Origin: Topomyia yanbarensis
Taxonomy: Eukaryota; Arthropoda; Insecta; Diptera; Culicidae
Reading direction: 5' to 3'
Length of the DNA: 64,000 bases
Assembly: GCF_030247195.1 (NCBI RefSeq)
Contig: NC_080671.1
Coordinates: 206,582,397-206,646,396, forward strand
Under the pieces are notes generated by a model. That model did not search any database. It was not told the origin of the DNA and saw only the letters and a list, made by a program, of their open reading frames with translations. Each line of letters begins with the position of its first letter. Position 1 is the first letter of the stretch. Below, piece after piece: positions 31,114 through 42,164 of the stretch. A program made the translations under genes and the position numbers.

Positions 31114-31859
31114 TAGGGGAGACTGAGGAGACTTGATCCCCGGGGAGACTTGATCCCATCATTGTAACTCAAAGGCCGATCAGAATACATTAATCGAATA
31201 TACTATAAAGTTGCGTAGTTTCATCTAAACATAAATTTCATTAACACAGAAAAAAGAAATTGGACTTTTGTATAACCGAATTTTTACCGATTTAAAAAAA
31301 AGTCTCAGAAGAACTGAAGAAGAATTATTTTTCAAATTTTCAAACTTTTATAAAATTGATAAAATCACCCACTACATACTCTACTTTTGCATTCAGAATT
31401 ACAGGAGAATGTCAATTATATGAATACGTTATGATTGAGCTGATTCTTTTGTTCAACTATATTTTTACTAAAGTTTGCTGAAATAGATGCTATGGGTTCA
31501 CTTGATCCCTTCAAATTCGTGGAGATTTGATCCCATTCGCCATACTTCATACACACCACTGAATATAACCAAATTCATACCAGAACAATTTAGTCATTGT
31601 TGTCATAAAAAATGTCAAAAATGAACGCTTCATCGTAAAGAAACATAACTGTAATTGTTTACTACAGTATACGTAGCAACCATTCATCCCACATTTGACG
31701 TTCCTCAACCATAATTAAGACAGCTTTCAAATAATTGCACGGAGATTTGGGGAATTCGTAAAAAAATCAGGTGAGAGATGCGTAATATATAGTAACAAAA
31801 ATAACAATATCTAATCATAACAATTTAATCAATACTACAATCCATTTATAAAATTGAAT

Positions 31860-32211
31860 GGGTAATGTACCCGTTTTTGCCCTATTACGAAGGGTACCAC
31901 ATTATTACTACAATAATTTTATTATTTCAGCTTCGTTGATTTGTTATTAAGGTCCATTTTTTATTTCGATTATAGAGGTTTTATCGTTAAGGTCATTCGC
32001 CTCTTATTAAGAGCCAATATAATAACAAAATTGTCTTGAGAATGGTGAAAATCTTCTGTTTGAGCGCAGCAAAATCTCTAATCGAGTACCCCCATTATCG
32101 CAATACCATTTGAGTCAATGCGTTGAGCAAAGATGGCAGACGCTGCTCTAACCAAAGGCTTCAGATGGGTAGGATGATAGTAGAAACAGGGCAAAAATAG
32201 GCATATTACCC
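31860..32211. mobile_element. Nested inverted-repeat element (352 bp)
   Basis: Ends GGGTAATGTACCCGTTTTTG and, reversed, GGGTAATATGCCTATTTTTG are similar, followed by CCCT. No clear target duplication. Noncoding. Confidence 0.5.
31957..32010 (-). mobile_element. 5'-truncated SINE fragment
   Basis: TTTCGATTATAGAGGTTTTA and GGTCATTCGCCTC match the 3' half of the SINE at 22882-23052 in the same orientation. The tRNA-like head is absent. TTATTAAG occurs close to both ends (31944 and 32005) as a probable target duplication. Confidence 0.7.
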
Positions 32212-32475
32212 TACATGCTCTTTTAAACACGTTTTCATAAAGGAATCAAGTGTCCCTAAATTAGGGATCGAGTCTCCACTAATCTAAGAATTTGCCATTT
32301 TTTTGTTGTTTTCCAGAAATGCTCATAGCTCATGTCCAGTATAATATTTCCATGTAATTTTTTTATGATTATTAGTCATCCCTAGAAACAATATAAAACT
32401 ACAAACAAATACATAGTTTTTTATCATTCCACGGAGTTGGACTGAAAAATAAAAAAGTTTTCTCAGTCTCCCCTA

Positions 32476-32602
32476 CACACAGACATTGTCCCAAATCGTC
32501 GAGCTGAGTCGATTGGTATATAAGACTTGGTGCTCCGGGCCTCGGAAAAAATCTTGAAATTTTGAGCGAATTCTATACATTTCTTTTATAAGAAATGTAA
32601 AA
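32476..32602 (-). repeat. Fragment of the CCTTTCTCATAT repeat family
   Basis: Reversed, it carries an AGAAATG-type head, CCCGGAGCACC, CGACTCAGCTCGACGATTTG and a TCTGTGTGTG end. These correspond to the order of motifs at 33130-33260, so this is a diverged related copy. Confidence 0.5.
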
Positions 32603-32648
32603 CCCATTCATGCCCATGTTGTCCACAAACAACATGGGCATGAATGGG
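32603..32648. repeat. Perfect 20-bp hairpin at the right piggyBac-like end
   Basis: CCCATTCATGCCCATGTTGT (32603-32622) is exactly repeated in reverse at 32629-32648, with a 6-nt loop. The outer half is the terminal repeat of the 12.9-kb segment. The left end lacks such a hairpin. Confidence 0.8.
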
Positions 32649-32652
32649 TTAA

Positions 32653-33122
32653 AGGAATTGAAAAGAGGGCCAGTGTCAAAAACTAAAAAATCTGTCCAAA
32701 TTTTTCCATAAAAGCAACTAAATATATTCCAACCTCACTACGGTCTATTCCACTTACTATCCATCCTATTTCCACCCCCTTTGAGAAATTATCTACCAAT
32801 AGTAGAACAATATACCAGGTAAGGTTAAACGGTTTTGTAAATTCCTTCCATTTAGAAGAAAAGCTTTGTTTTGGTATTAATAGTTGCAGTATTGACAACT
32901 TACAGTCAATGTCATTAGATTGGATAGGTGTAATAATTTTTTCAATTTCTAATTTTCTAAAAATATTTGTGACTATTTCCTTCAATATAAAAGGTATGTC
33001 GTATGCATTTCTAAATGTTGTAGTGTCAGTTTTAGGAATGAATTTAGTTTCTAAATTATTTATAGGTAAAATAAATTCTTTAACGTCAATCTTAGCAAAT
33101 CTTTGTTTGATTTCAGCCATAT
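32653..33122 (-). pseudogene. Older gypsy copy: RT start fused to integrase by deletion
   Basis: The minus strand begins with the protease-RT linker and the start of RT (FRNAYDIPFILKEIVTNIF and EKIITPIQSNDID). It then jumps without a stop to integrase core sequence (LLLVDNFSKGVEIGWIV). The RT palm, RNase H and integrase zinc domain are therefore deleted in frame near 32890-32925. Toward 32660 a one-base shift leads to a DTGP motif where DNGP is usual. The copy cannot be functional. Upstream parts are at 38152-39496 and downstream parts at 19376-19777. Confidence 0.75.
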
Positions 33123-33242
33123 TATTTTTTGCCTTTCTCATATAGAAAGGTTATGCAATCACTCTGAAATTCGGCAACCTAATCCCGACCCGGAGGGCCG
33201 AGTGTCATATCCCATTGGGCTCAGTTCGTCGAGATCGGAAAA

Positions 33243-33255
33243 AGTTTGTATGTGT

Positions 33256-33295
<40 letters not shown>

Positions 33296-33306
33296 GCGTA
33301 TGTGTC
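33243..33306 (+). repeat. GT/GTAT microsatellite
   Basis: A run of GTGTGT with interspersed ATG inside the repeat family, at the same place as the longer tract near 37157. Confidence 0.9.
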
Positions 33307-34344
33307 AAATAATGTCACTCATTTTTCTCAGAGATGGCTGGACCGATTTGCCCAAACTTAGTCTCAAATGAAAGGTGCAACCTTCCCATCGGCTACTATT
33401 GAATTTTGGGTCGATCGGAATTCTGGTTCCGGAATTACGGGTTTGAGAGTGCGGCCACACCGAAATTTCTCATATAAACTATAGGAAAAATTAAAAATAG
33501 AATTTTTATTTTTGATGCTAAATGTCTTCAAGATGCATGAAACGTCGAGATTTGATGCAAACTCAAAAAAAAAAATTTGACGACTATTCACTTTTTTGGA
33601 TTTTGGCACATTTTTGCCTTTCTCATATAGAAAGGTTATGCAATCACTCTGAAAAACGTCAACCTAATCCCGGCCAAATTTTTTTTGACTCGCATAAGGT
33701 TTCTGGATTTTAACAGGGGCGTAGTTGATGGTTTAAGGAGAGGGTTACACCTTCCCTCTACTGTTCACTCTGCTCCCTTAAAAATCTCCATAAATCACCC
33801 CTCAGACCACCACCCCATCCAGCCCTCATACCCCTCCCCTTCAACCCCATCATCTTTAAACCACCACTATATCACAAAGCATACCAATTTAAGCTGGGGA
33901 GTCGTTCGTTCATGGGACTTTCGCCCTCCTCACATACCCACCACCGCATGACAAAATGAGTTAGCAAGCAGATAACATTGATCTAATGCTGATTAGGCTA
34001 ATGTAGTACGATATTTTTTGTTTCAAGTGTTTCACCGTCGACACGTAGCTCATCAAGTTCGTGGCTGGCAAGCCATTGTGTATAAGTGCAAAGTGTACTA
34101 AGAATGTAATGGATATTTCCACAATTATGTTGAACATAAAAAGCCTCCGTGCCATACTTTAGAGAAATGAGAAAGGCACAATTGCACCTGCAGGTGGATT
34201 AAAACAGGTTTTTGCCTTTCTCATATAAAGAAAGGCTATGCAATCACTGTAAAAATCGACTTTTTAACCGAGGCCCGGAGGGCCGAGTGTCATACACCAT
34301 TCGATTCAGTTCGTCGAGATCGGCAAATGTCTGTGTGTATGTAT

Positions 34345-36008
34345 TAGGGTGGGGCATTGTTATATGAAAAAATATAATCATAGCCACATCAACCGAGCAC
34401 AGCACTTTTTTGGTTCCTTTTGGGGTCCCAAACAACTGTGCAAAATTTGGGGTCGATTGGTGTTGACCCGGCGTAGCGCATTGCGATTGAAATTTGTATG
34501 GAGATTAGTATGGGAAAACCTACATTTTTGCATTTTTAATTCTACAGACTACAATTCTTCCTGTAGTGTGCCAACAAATAGATAGAAGTATAGTCCAGGA
34601 TATGCTGAACAACTTTGCCGAAGGATGTATGGTGTTAGAATGTCTCTAAGCCAAGTTATAGCTGTTCAAAGTGCGATACATCGAATTAAATGCCAAAACA
34701 TCATTTTTATTGCCAACACTGCCGGTGTACCAATGGTATTTCATATAGCATTCCAAAATAACATTATATATTTTAGTTTTACCACATTGATATGTTTGGA
34801 TGAATTATTCAAAAGCCTTAGCTCAATTTCATGAGCGTAGGCAGTTGAGCAATGGGGCGTAGTGAGGGGGGGGGGGGGGATTTTAATATGTAGAAATTCG
34901 AACTGAAATGTTGTCGAGTTGGAATGTTCAGGTGGATTATTTCAAAACAATTACACAATGTCCTACGCATAATAGTAACGATGAAATAAAACATACTGTA
35001 TCCCTTTGCCTTGACTTTTATCAATAGAAGTTACGTTACAGACTGAATCAATTGATGTCGAGTTGATATGTCAGAGGATTGCATTGATAATGTTTCAGTT
35101 TAATAGGCACTATGATTGATGGGATGCTCATTTCTATGCTGTTCGATCACGAGGCGTGAAGCTAATTTCTGGATTTCAACATGAAATCCACCAGATCCCT
35201 ACAACAATTTTTGCTTCAGGTGATCTAACAGCATCGAAATGAGCATCCCATCAATCATAGTGCCTATTAAACTGAAACATAATCAATGCAATCCTCTGAC
35301 ATATCAACTCGACATCAATTGATTCAGTCTGTAACGTAACTTCTATTGATAAAAGTCAAGGCAAAGGGATACAGTATGTTTTATTTCATCGTTACTATTA
35401 TGCGTAGGACATTGTGTAATTGTTTTGAAATAATCCATCTGAACATTCCAACTCGACAACATTTCAGTTCGAATTTCTACATATTAAAATCCCCCCCCCC
35501 CCCCCCCCCCTCACTACGCCACATTGCTCAACTACCTACGCTCATGAAATTGAGCTAAGGCTTTTGAATAATTCATCCAAACATATCAATGTGGTAAAAC
35601 TAAAATATATAATGTTATTTTGGAATGCTATATGAAATACCATTGGTACACCGGCAGTGTTGGCAATAAAAATGATGTTTTGGCATTTAATTCGATGTAT
35701 CGCACTTTGAACAGCTATAACTTGGCTTAGAGACATTCTAACACCATACATCCTTCGGCAAAGTTGTTCAGCATATCCTGGACTATACTTCTATCTATTT
35801 GTTGGCACACTACAGGAAGAATTGTAGTCTGTAGAATTAAAAATGCCAAAATGTAGGTTTTCTCATACTAATCTCCATACAAATTTCAATCGCAATGCGC
35901 TACGCCGGGTCAACACCAATCGACCCCAAATTTTGCACAGTTGTTTAGGACCCCAAAAGGAACCAAAAAAGTGCTGTGCTGAAAAAACGATCATTTTGCC
36001 CCACCCTA
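34345..36008. mobile_element. Near-perfect foldback element with 8-bp duplication
   Basis: Arms of about 800 bp (34345-35143 and 35228-36008) are inverted and almost identical, around an 84-bp centre. Ends are TAGGGTGGGGC...CCCCACCCTA. GTATGTAT flanks both sides (34337-34344, 36009-36016), an 8-bp hAT-like duplication inside a microsatellite. A run of 14 G in the left arm (34866-34879) faces 20 C in the right arm (35491-35510). The same 69-codon frame appears in both arms but lacks any motif, so it is not called a gene. Confidence 0.88.
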
Positions 36009-37156
36009 GTATGTATGTGTGTGTGTCATTTATACTCACACAATTTTCTCAGAGATGGCTGAACCGATTTTCGCAAACTTAGTTTCATCTGAAAGGTATA
36101 ACGCTCCCATAAGCTGCTATTGAATTTTTAGTTGATCCGACTTCCGGTTCCGGAGTTACGGGTTGAAGAGTGCGGTCACACAGCAAATTCCCATATAAAC
36201 TGGTACCACCATGATGTTCAAATGATGTAAAACATATTAAAATTGATGTAACATTACTCTAGTTTGCGGGTCTGGATCACTAATGATCAATCAGAGCAGC
36301 TTTGACCACACTGGCCACCTATGACGGTTCATGACGCCCCGGGGAACCCGCCAAGTTTCTAAGCTAATATCACACCCATTCCACAACGAAATCTCTACCG
36401 ATTTTTACAAACTTGATTTCAAATGAAAGATACAGTAATGCCATTGACTGCTGCTGAATTTCATTCGGATCTGACTCTTGCTTCCGGAGTTACAGGGGTG
36501 TTAGTAAGGATACACTGGAATTTCCCATATAAATCGGTACAATCGTAAAACCGCAGAGGCTAAAAGCTATTGAAATGATCATCAAATTACTTTTAATCGC
36601 AGATCTAGATCACTGATTGCCAATCAAACATTCTTTGAATATATTGTCCACTATCGACGATTACGGAAGTCCGGAATTCCTGGCATATTCCACAATTAAA
36701 GTCACCCGGGTCATCGGTGATGACTGAACCGATTTTCTCAAACCAAGTCTCAAATGGAAGGCAAAATATGCAGTTGAGTATTGCGTCGCCGCCACTCCCC
36801 CCCGCCTTTCCCTTACACCTCCCTCCTTCATCACTCCCCTCCCCTTGGACCACCCTCACGCCCGCATTTCCTTCATCTACCCCGTATACCGAACTAAGAT
36901 GAAGGATTTCTGACGCATCCTCCACTCCCACTCTACTAACCCCCCATTCCCTACACGTTCAAACCCATTCCACCAACCTTTCCAAATTATAATCACATAA
37001 AGATAACATTGAACTCATGCTTATTAAGCTTATTAAATATTATTCTTTTGCCTTTCTTATATAGAAAGGTTCTGCAATTGCTCCAAAAACCGACTTTCTA
37101 ATCAAGGCCCGGAGGGACTCATATAACATTCGCGTCAGTTCGCCGAGATCGCAAAA

Positions 37157-37310
37157 TATCTGTGTGTATGTATGTGTGTATGTATGTGTGTATGTATGTA
37201 TGTATGAATGTATGTATGTATGTATGTATGTATGTATGTATGTATGTATGTATGTATGTATGTATGTATGTATGTATGTATGTATGTATGTATGTATGTG
37301 TGTGTATGTG
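37157..37310 (+). repeat. GTAT microsatellite, about 150 bp
   Basis: More than 30 GTAT units with few interruptions. It generates apparent ORFs of repeated dipeptides on both strands that are not genes. Confidence 0.95.
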
Positions 37311-38151
37311 CGGATTTGTTAACAAAATGTCCACATCGGTTTCTCGGAGATGGCTGAACCGATTTTTACAAACTAAGATTCAAATGAAAGGTATAATATT
37401 CCCATAGGTTGTTATTGAATTTCATTTTCAACCGACATCTTGTTCCGGATTACGAGTTGAAGAGTATGGTTACAAAACAAAATTTGTTGATTTGTCCACA
37501 TCGGTTTCTCGGAATTTTCTGAACCGATTTTGACAAACTTAATTTTAAATGAAAGGTCCATCAGCTGCTGTTGAATTTTGTGTGGATCCGAGTTCTGGTT
37601 CCTGAATTACAGGGTGATACGTACGATCACGCAGCAAATACCGATTCTAACGAATTCTGCGATGAATGTAAAAAGGTGATTTTTTTTCCAAAATGTAAAC
37701 ACAACTGTTGAATTTGTATATCTAGGTCATCAACAGTCATACAAAGTCTCTTTGGCCACACTGGCCACCATCGACGGATCCGGAAGCATCCAAATTCAGA
37801 ATAATGATTATATTGATTTCTCGAAAATGGCTAGACCGATTTGATCAACTTAGTCTCAAATGAAAGGTGGGAAACTGATATTAAATTCCATCTCCATCCG
37901 ACTTCCGGCTCCGGAGTTACAGGTTGTGGAGTGCGATCACATAGAAAACTCCGATTCAAACCGATACCGCGATGAATGCAAAAACGTGCTCTTATATATA
38001 CTTACCAAGTGTAATAAGAATGAAAGACATTTCCATAATGTTATATTGTACGAACCAGCTATTAAATCATAGTTTGGAGAAATGAGAAAGGCACAATTGC
38101 ACCTCTAGGTGGATTAAAACAGGTTTTTCATAAGTATTATTGACTGGAAAC

Positions 38152-38440
38152 TCACCCGTTAAAAAGTTTCTCCAGTTCGGAAAAAACGTCCAACCATGCT
38201 CTTCCAAGTAACGGATAGAAATTATTGTGACTATCTATAATCAACAATTTTAAATTTGCCTTAACACCCCTAAGTTTCACCATATCTTCTACCTCCTCTA
38301 ATAGTTGCAATTCAGCACCATTTACTACGATCAGTTTAGTGGAGGATTTACGAATGGGTTTTGAAAAACGAAAAAGTAAAGACATTTACTCATAACAGAC
38401 ACAGAGGTACCACAGTCGACCTCCATCTGCAACTCTTAAC
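38152..38440 (-). pseudogene. Retropepsin-like protease of the older gypsy copy
   Basis: In another frame from the gag end, the minus strand gives MEVDCGTSVSVMSK, a DCGT active-site stretch of the D-S/T-G type. Then comes a protease-like body with LLIIDSHNNFYPLLGRAWLD, where the LLGRAW end matches the conserved GR motif of gypsy proteases. A stop before it and frame changes inside mark it as broken. The repeat block 33123-38128 cuts off the linker to RT. Confidence 0.65.
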
Positions 38441-39496
38441 CTTCAATTTTTAAATTTACTAAACAAGGATTATTAATTTTGTTAACAGATGAGACATGCA
38501 AACAACATAAGTCATCTGAATCACTAGAAACGGTAGAGTCAGACATATCATTATTATCCGAAATGCTTTTGCTCAAACGATTGAATAGATCAGATATGTC
38601 GACATTGCTGTTATCTTCAGCATCCATATGATAAACCGGTTGTGGTTTTTGTTCTCGTCGTTTGAAACATTTCCTTGCCGCATGCCCTCGTACTCCACAA
38701 AAATAACAAACACGTCTGTCCAACATTGGTTGTCTTCTAATTTCTTTTCTATACTCTACAGGCACATAACCTTGAAATTCTCTAGCGTCTTCAAAATGTA
38801 CTTTTTTGAAACAATGGTCGTTAAAGGGTTTATTGTCAAGTCTATTATCGACTGGGATGCGTGTTTTATCCTCGTATTTACCACAATTATTTTCGTAAAC
38901 ATCAGTCAAATTCTGTAATATTTTCCCTCTGCCAACAGCAGGAAAACAATTCATAGCTAAAACTTCGTCGTGTTTATCAGAAAAAGATTTGGAATTGACA
39001 GTTGCCATCTCCCAAGTTTCTAAAATTTTGTCGACTCTAGCAAGATTTAATTTATCCTCACTCAACAACTTTTTTTTCAATTCAGTATCCTTTACTCCGG
39101 CAACAATTCTGTCCAGAATTGCCTTATAATCACCATAATTACAATATTCTGCTTGTAACCGCAATGACAAAGCAAAATCTTGCAAGGTTTCATCTGGTTG
39201 CTGAATGCAAGTATTGAAACGAAGTCTATGAATTAAATCCGATTCTGGTCTATCCAAACGAGTCTGTAATTCGTTAATAAGATGGTATGGAACATTTCCA
39301 AGATTATCCGTAGGGTAGAGCAATTTCAGTTGAGAAAAAACAACTGGACCACACAACGTGATTGAATATGCTCTTTTGTCAGAATCGTCATTTATTTTGT
39401 TCACGGTGAAAAAATATTTCAATCGTGTGGCCCAATCAATGTGAACAATGTGCCGTTGCGGAAAGGCTCAATAGTGGATGGCATTTTGTGCGCCAT
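38436..39496 (-). pseudogene. gag: Gag of the older gypsy copy
   Basis: The main frame (39422-38436, 328 codons) contains a capsid-like helical region (YPTDNLGNVPYHLINELQTR, LIHRLRFNTCIQQPDETLQD, NYGDYKAILDRIVAGVKD) and one zinc knuckle CYFCGVRGHAARKC at about residues 246-259, then an acidic Ser/Asp tail. A plausible true start is the ATG at 39496 (MAHKMPSTIEPF), joined to the main frame after a one-base shift near 39440. It differs from the gag at 8869-11049 in size and in having one canonical knuckle, so it belongs to a different gypsy lineage. Confidence 0.8.
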
Positions 39497-39499
39497 GTC

Positions 39500-40430
39500 A
39501 ATGAACTATAAATTAAGACAAATTAAAATCTACACCAATTGAGTGACATAAAATAATAAAAGGAAAAAATCACTCACCGCAGTGCCGACTCACCTGCTCG
39601 TTAGCGGAAGGTCCACTAAAACTTTCAACTACATTTATATTTTTTATAAAAAAATGTTTCGTTTTAAATGAAACTAAAAACCAAAGAAAACAATTTTTAT
39701 TTTTGTAAAAATCTATATAAATAATATTTGGTGTGAAACTGGCGCCACCGCCGCTACCGAATAGACTTTTCAACGGCTCATGTACGTACACGTCACATGA
39801 CACAAATACTACATCACTAGCTGGTGGAAAATAATAAACAAAGACATCAAAAGCAAATGGGATTGTTTTCAACCAGCAAACCGCATTAGTGTTCGTGAGA
39901 CCGGTCGACAAGAACTCAATGGTTCTTCACTCACGTATGGAGAAAAAATGACGCGATGCTAAAATTAAACAAAATGGTTTTGTACACCATAAAAAAATAA
40001 TTAGCGCCACAAAAGCATTTCACTGTTTCTTTTGTTCTATTCTTGGCTACTTACAATTTTTTCTGCGCTCCATTGGCCACGCTCCAGAAGCGGCTTTTTA
40101 AAATATATCCGGATAACCGGGATATCGTCGTATCGCGTTCCGTAGTTGTCCTCGTCGCCAGTTGTTGTGTCCTGCCCGTCCGAAGGGAGGTGGACCAGCA
40201 GAGGCACAGCTTCCGAAGAGAAGACAGAAACCAACGATCTATTTAACTCCGTCAAACTCCGGGAAAAGGGAAACTTCTTATTAATTAAAGAAACACTACT
40301 TTTCACTTCGATTCACGTACTGCAAAGAGAGACTGACCTCTCGAATGCAGATGTTTTTATTTTGCTTTCTGCAAAGGTAGGTACGCCAAAATAGCGTAAT
40401 CTAATTCAGGGTATAATTTAGTGATGTACT
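39500..40430. other. Upstream region of the older gypsy copy, LTR not resolved
   Basis: A 5' LTR and primer site for the gag at 38436-39496 would be expected here. TGGCGCC-like strings occur (minus strand near 39747 and 40012), but I could not fix an LTR without the matching partner. No protein family recognised. Confidence 0.35.
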
Positions 40431-40433
40431 AAA

Positions 40434-40840
40434 TTATACCCATTTTTGGGTACACAACACGCGGGAACGTGTAATTTCGACAATCGATTCTTGAACAACA
40501 GTAATGGCTTGTTTTATATTAGACAAATCTTCAATGAAATCAGCACTGAGTTTTTCTGTTTGAGTGTCCACATTAACAGACACAGTAGCCACACGAGTGG
40601 GAGTAAGTGGAGCGGCATCGGCGTTCGTTTCACGTTTATCTCGGAATTTTGCGAACATCGACCAAGGATCGTTGTACAAGGGGTACACATCCACCAGATA
40701 TTCCTGTGCTTATTACAGCTTCTAACATCTGATATTGTCAGTGTAGCACATTTGGCATGATATTGATCCGAGCAGAATCCATCACAGACGATCATTTCAT
40801 CACATGGCGCAATAGGCAGAGCACATTTACAACAAAACAT
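40434..40840 (-). pseudogene. LINE ORF1 fragment with PHD finger
   Basis: The frame from 40840 starts MFCCKCALPIAPCDEMIVCD and shows the C4HC3 pattern of a PHD zinc finger (CX2C, CX3-4C, HX2C, CX2C ending WWMCTPC). One base shift later, near 40690, the sequence continues in a second frame with an Arg/Glu-rich helix (LSADFIEDLSNIKQAITVVQ) like the coiled coil of LINE ORF1. PHD fingers at the start of ORF1 are known in CR1/Jockey-type LINEs, and the same plan is seen at 52894-53937. The fragment ends near 40430, so ORF2 is missing. Confidence 0.65.
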
Positions 40841-41377
40841 CTTCAGCTAGCACGACGGTGCCTTGTCCAATACTAGTCGGATGGCGAGCTACCTTCTGTA
40901 GCGTCTAATTGAATCACCGTATAAATGTAGTAGTGTCGAATGGTAGCAAATATTATTCGCTCGTTTTTCAAGGTAGAAAATCACTTTTTCTCACCAATTA
41001 CTACCGATGATCATAGCTGGAAAATGTCATGGTTATGACCAGTCATCTGGTGACTGGTCGCATGTTTGCTCGTGACATGTACAAGTTGCGGATTCTTGCG
41101 ACATGTGACACAAGCGCGTGTACTATGACACGATACATTTTCCCCGTGACATGTCATAAAATTTGTACATGTTTCAAAACAAAACTGGTTTGTCAAGCGG
41201 CTGTACATTTACTGAACTGTGACATGTATGTTCGTTTGCGAACGGTCGCGACAATAGAAAAACAGGTTTGCTTGTTATGTGACTTGTCGACAATGAACCG
41301 GTATTGAAAATGGGTAAAATATTGGATACCGTACTTTGGCGGATAATTGGAAATATAGAAAATGAGATAATTGTTTT

Positions 41378-42126
41378 TCTTTCAACATTTCACAAATAAA
41401 TATTGTTTGTTATTGCGAGTTAAGAGGTGTTGAAAATCAATAGTTTTAGACATTTTAAACGCACACTGGGAAGTAAATGCGTCAAAATCGAAAAAATTTC
41501 AACTTTTCACAGATAAACATTGCTTGTTATTGCGAGTTAAGAGATGTTTAAAATCAATTGTTTTAGACATTTTAAACGCACACTAGGCAGTAAATGCGTC
41601 AAAATCGAAAAAAATTCAACTTTTCACAGATAAATATGGTTTGTTATTGCGAGTTAAGAGGTGTTGAAAATCAATAGTTTTAGACATTTTAAACGCACAT
41701 TAGGAAGTAAATGCGTCAAAATCGAAAAAAATTCAACTTTTCACAGATAAACATTGTTTGTTATTGCGAGTTAAGAGGTGTTGAAAATCAATAGTTTTAG
41801 ACATTTTAAACGCACACTGGGAAGTAAATGCGTCAAAATCGAAAATTTTTCAACTTTTCACAGATAAACATTGTTTGTTATTGCGTGTTAAGAGATGTTG
41901 AAAATCAATAGTTTTAGACATTTTAAACGCACAAGGGGAAGTAAATGCGTCAAAATCGAAAAATTTTCAACTTTTCACAGATAAACATTGTTTGTTATTG
42001 CGAGTTACGAGGTGTTGAAAATCAATAGTTTTAGACATGTTAAACGCACATTGGGAAGTAAATGCATCGAAATCGAAAAATTTTCAACTTTTCGCAGATA
42101 AACATTGTTTGTTATTACGAGTTGTT
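41378..42126 (+). repeat. 117-bp satellite array, left orientation
   Basis: TAAATGCGTCAAAATCGAAAA recurs at 41474, 41591, 41708, 41825, 41942 and 42059, exactly 117 bp apart. Each unit also has TTGTTATTGCGAGTTAAGAG and AGTTTTAGACATTTTAAACG. About six and a half units. Confidence 0.93.
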
Positions 42127-42164
42127 TACTATTTTTACCTGCAACCGTCGGCGCGGCGGCGCTG

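Larger units (their letters stand above)
31116..32473. mobile_element. TA-flanked DNA transposon relic (1.36 kb)
   Basis: Ends GGGGAGACTGAGGAGAC and TTTTCTCAGTCTCCCC are inverted and bordered by TA (31114-31115, 32474-32475), as for Tc1/mariner/pogo-type elements. Inside, GAGACTTGATCCC and close variants recur near both ends. No transposase frame was found. It contains another inverted-repeat element (31860-32211) and a SINE fragment. Confidence 0.7.
19782..32648. mobile_element. 12.9-kb segment with piggyBac-like ends and TTAA duplication
   Basis: Left end CCCTTTCATGCCCA (19782) and right end, reversed, CCCATTCATGCCCA (32648) are inverted repeats differing at one position. TTAA flanks both (19778-19781, 32649-32652). 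Outside them an old gypsy integrase is split and reads continuously. TTAA plus CCC ends is the piggyBac hallmark. No piggyBac transposase was found inside. The interior is full of younger insertions, so it is probably a small nonautonomous element swollen by nesting, though one-step movement of a composite is not excluded. Confidence 0.8.
33123..38128 (+). mobile_element. Large block of the CCTTTCTCATAT repeat family
   Basis: The head CCTTTCTCATATAGAAAGG occurs at 33131, 33617, 34216 and 37051. The tail AATGAGAAAGGCACAATTGC then GGTGGATTAAAACAGG occurs at 34168 and 38084. Between them lie repeated internal units (AGAGATGGCTGAACCGATTT, TGAATTTT..GATCCGACTTC, CGGTTCCGGAGTTACGGG) about every 300-400 bp, plus CCCGGAGGGCCGAGTGTCAT and GT-rich microsatellites. 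So there are at least two or three tandem or nested copies. They separate protease from RT in the older gypsy element. I recall this repeat as common in Aedes. No coding capacity was recognised. Confidence 0.7.

Noticed and set aside
37157..37310. Possible CRISPR-like or telomeric array
   Set aside because: A simple tetranucleotide microsatellite without spacers; CRISPR is not expected in this eukaryotic setting.
37119..37407. Repeated-dipeptide ORFs
   Set aside because: Products of the GTAT microsatellite.
41378..42126. 117-bp array as CRISPR
   Set aside because: Continuous tandem satellite with no unique spacers between repeats.
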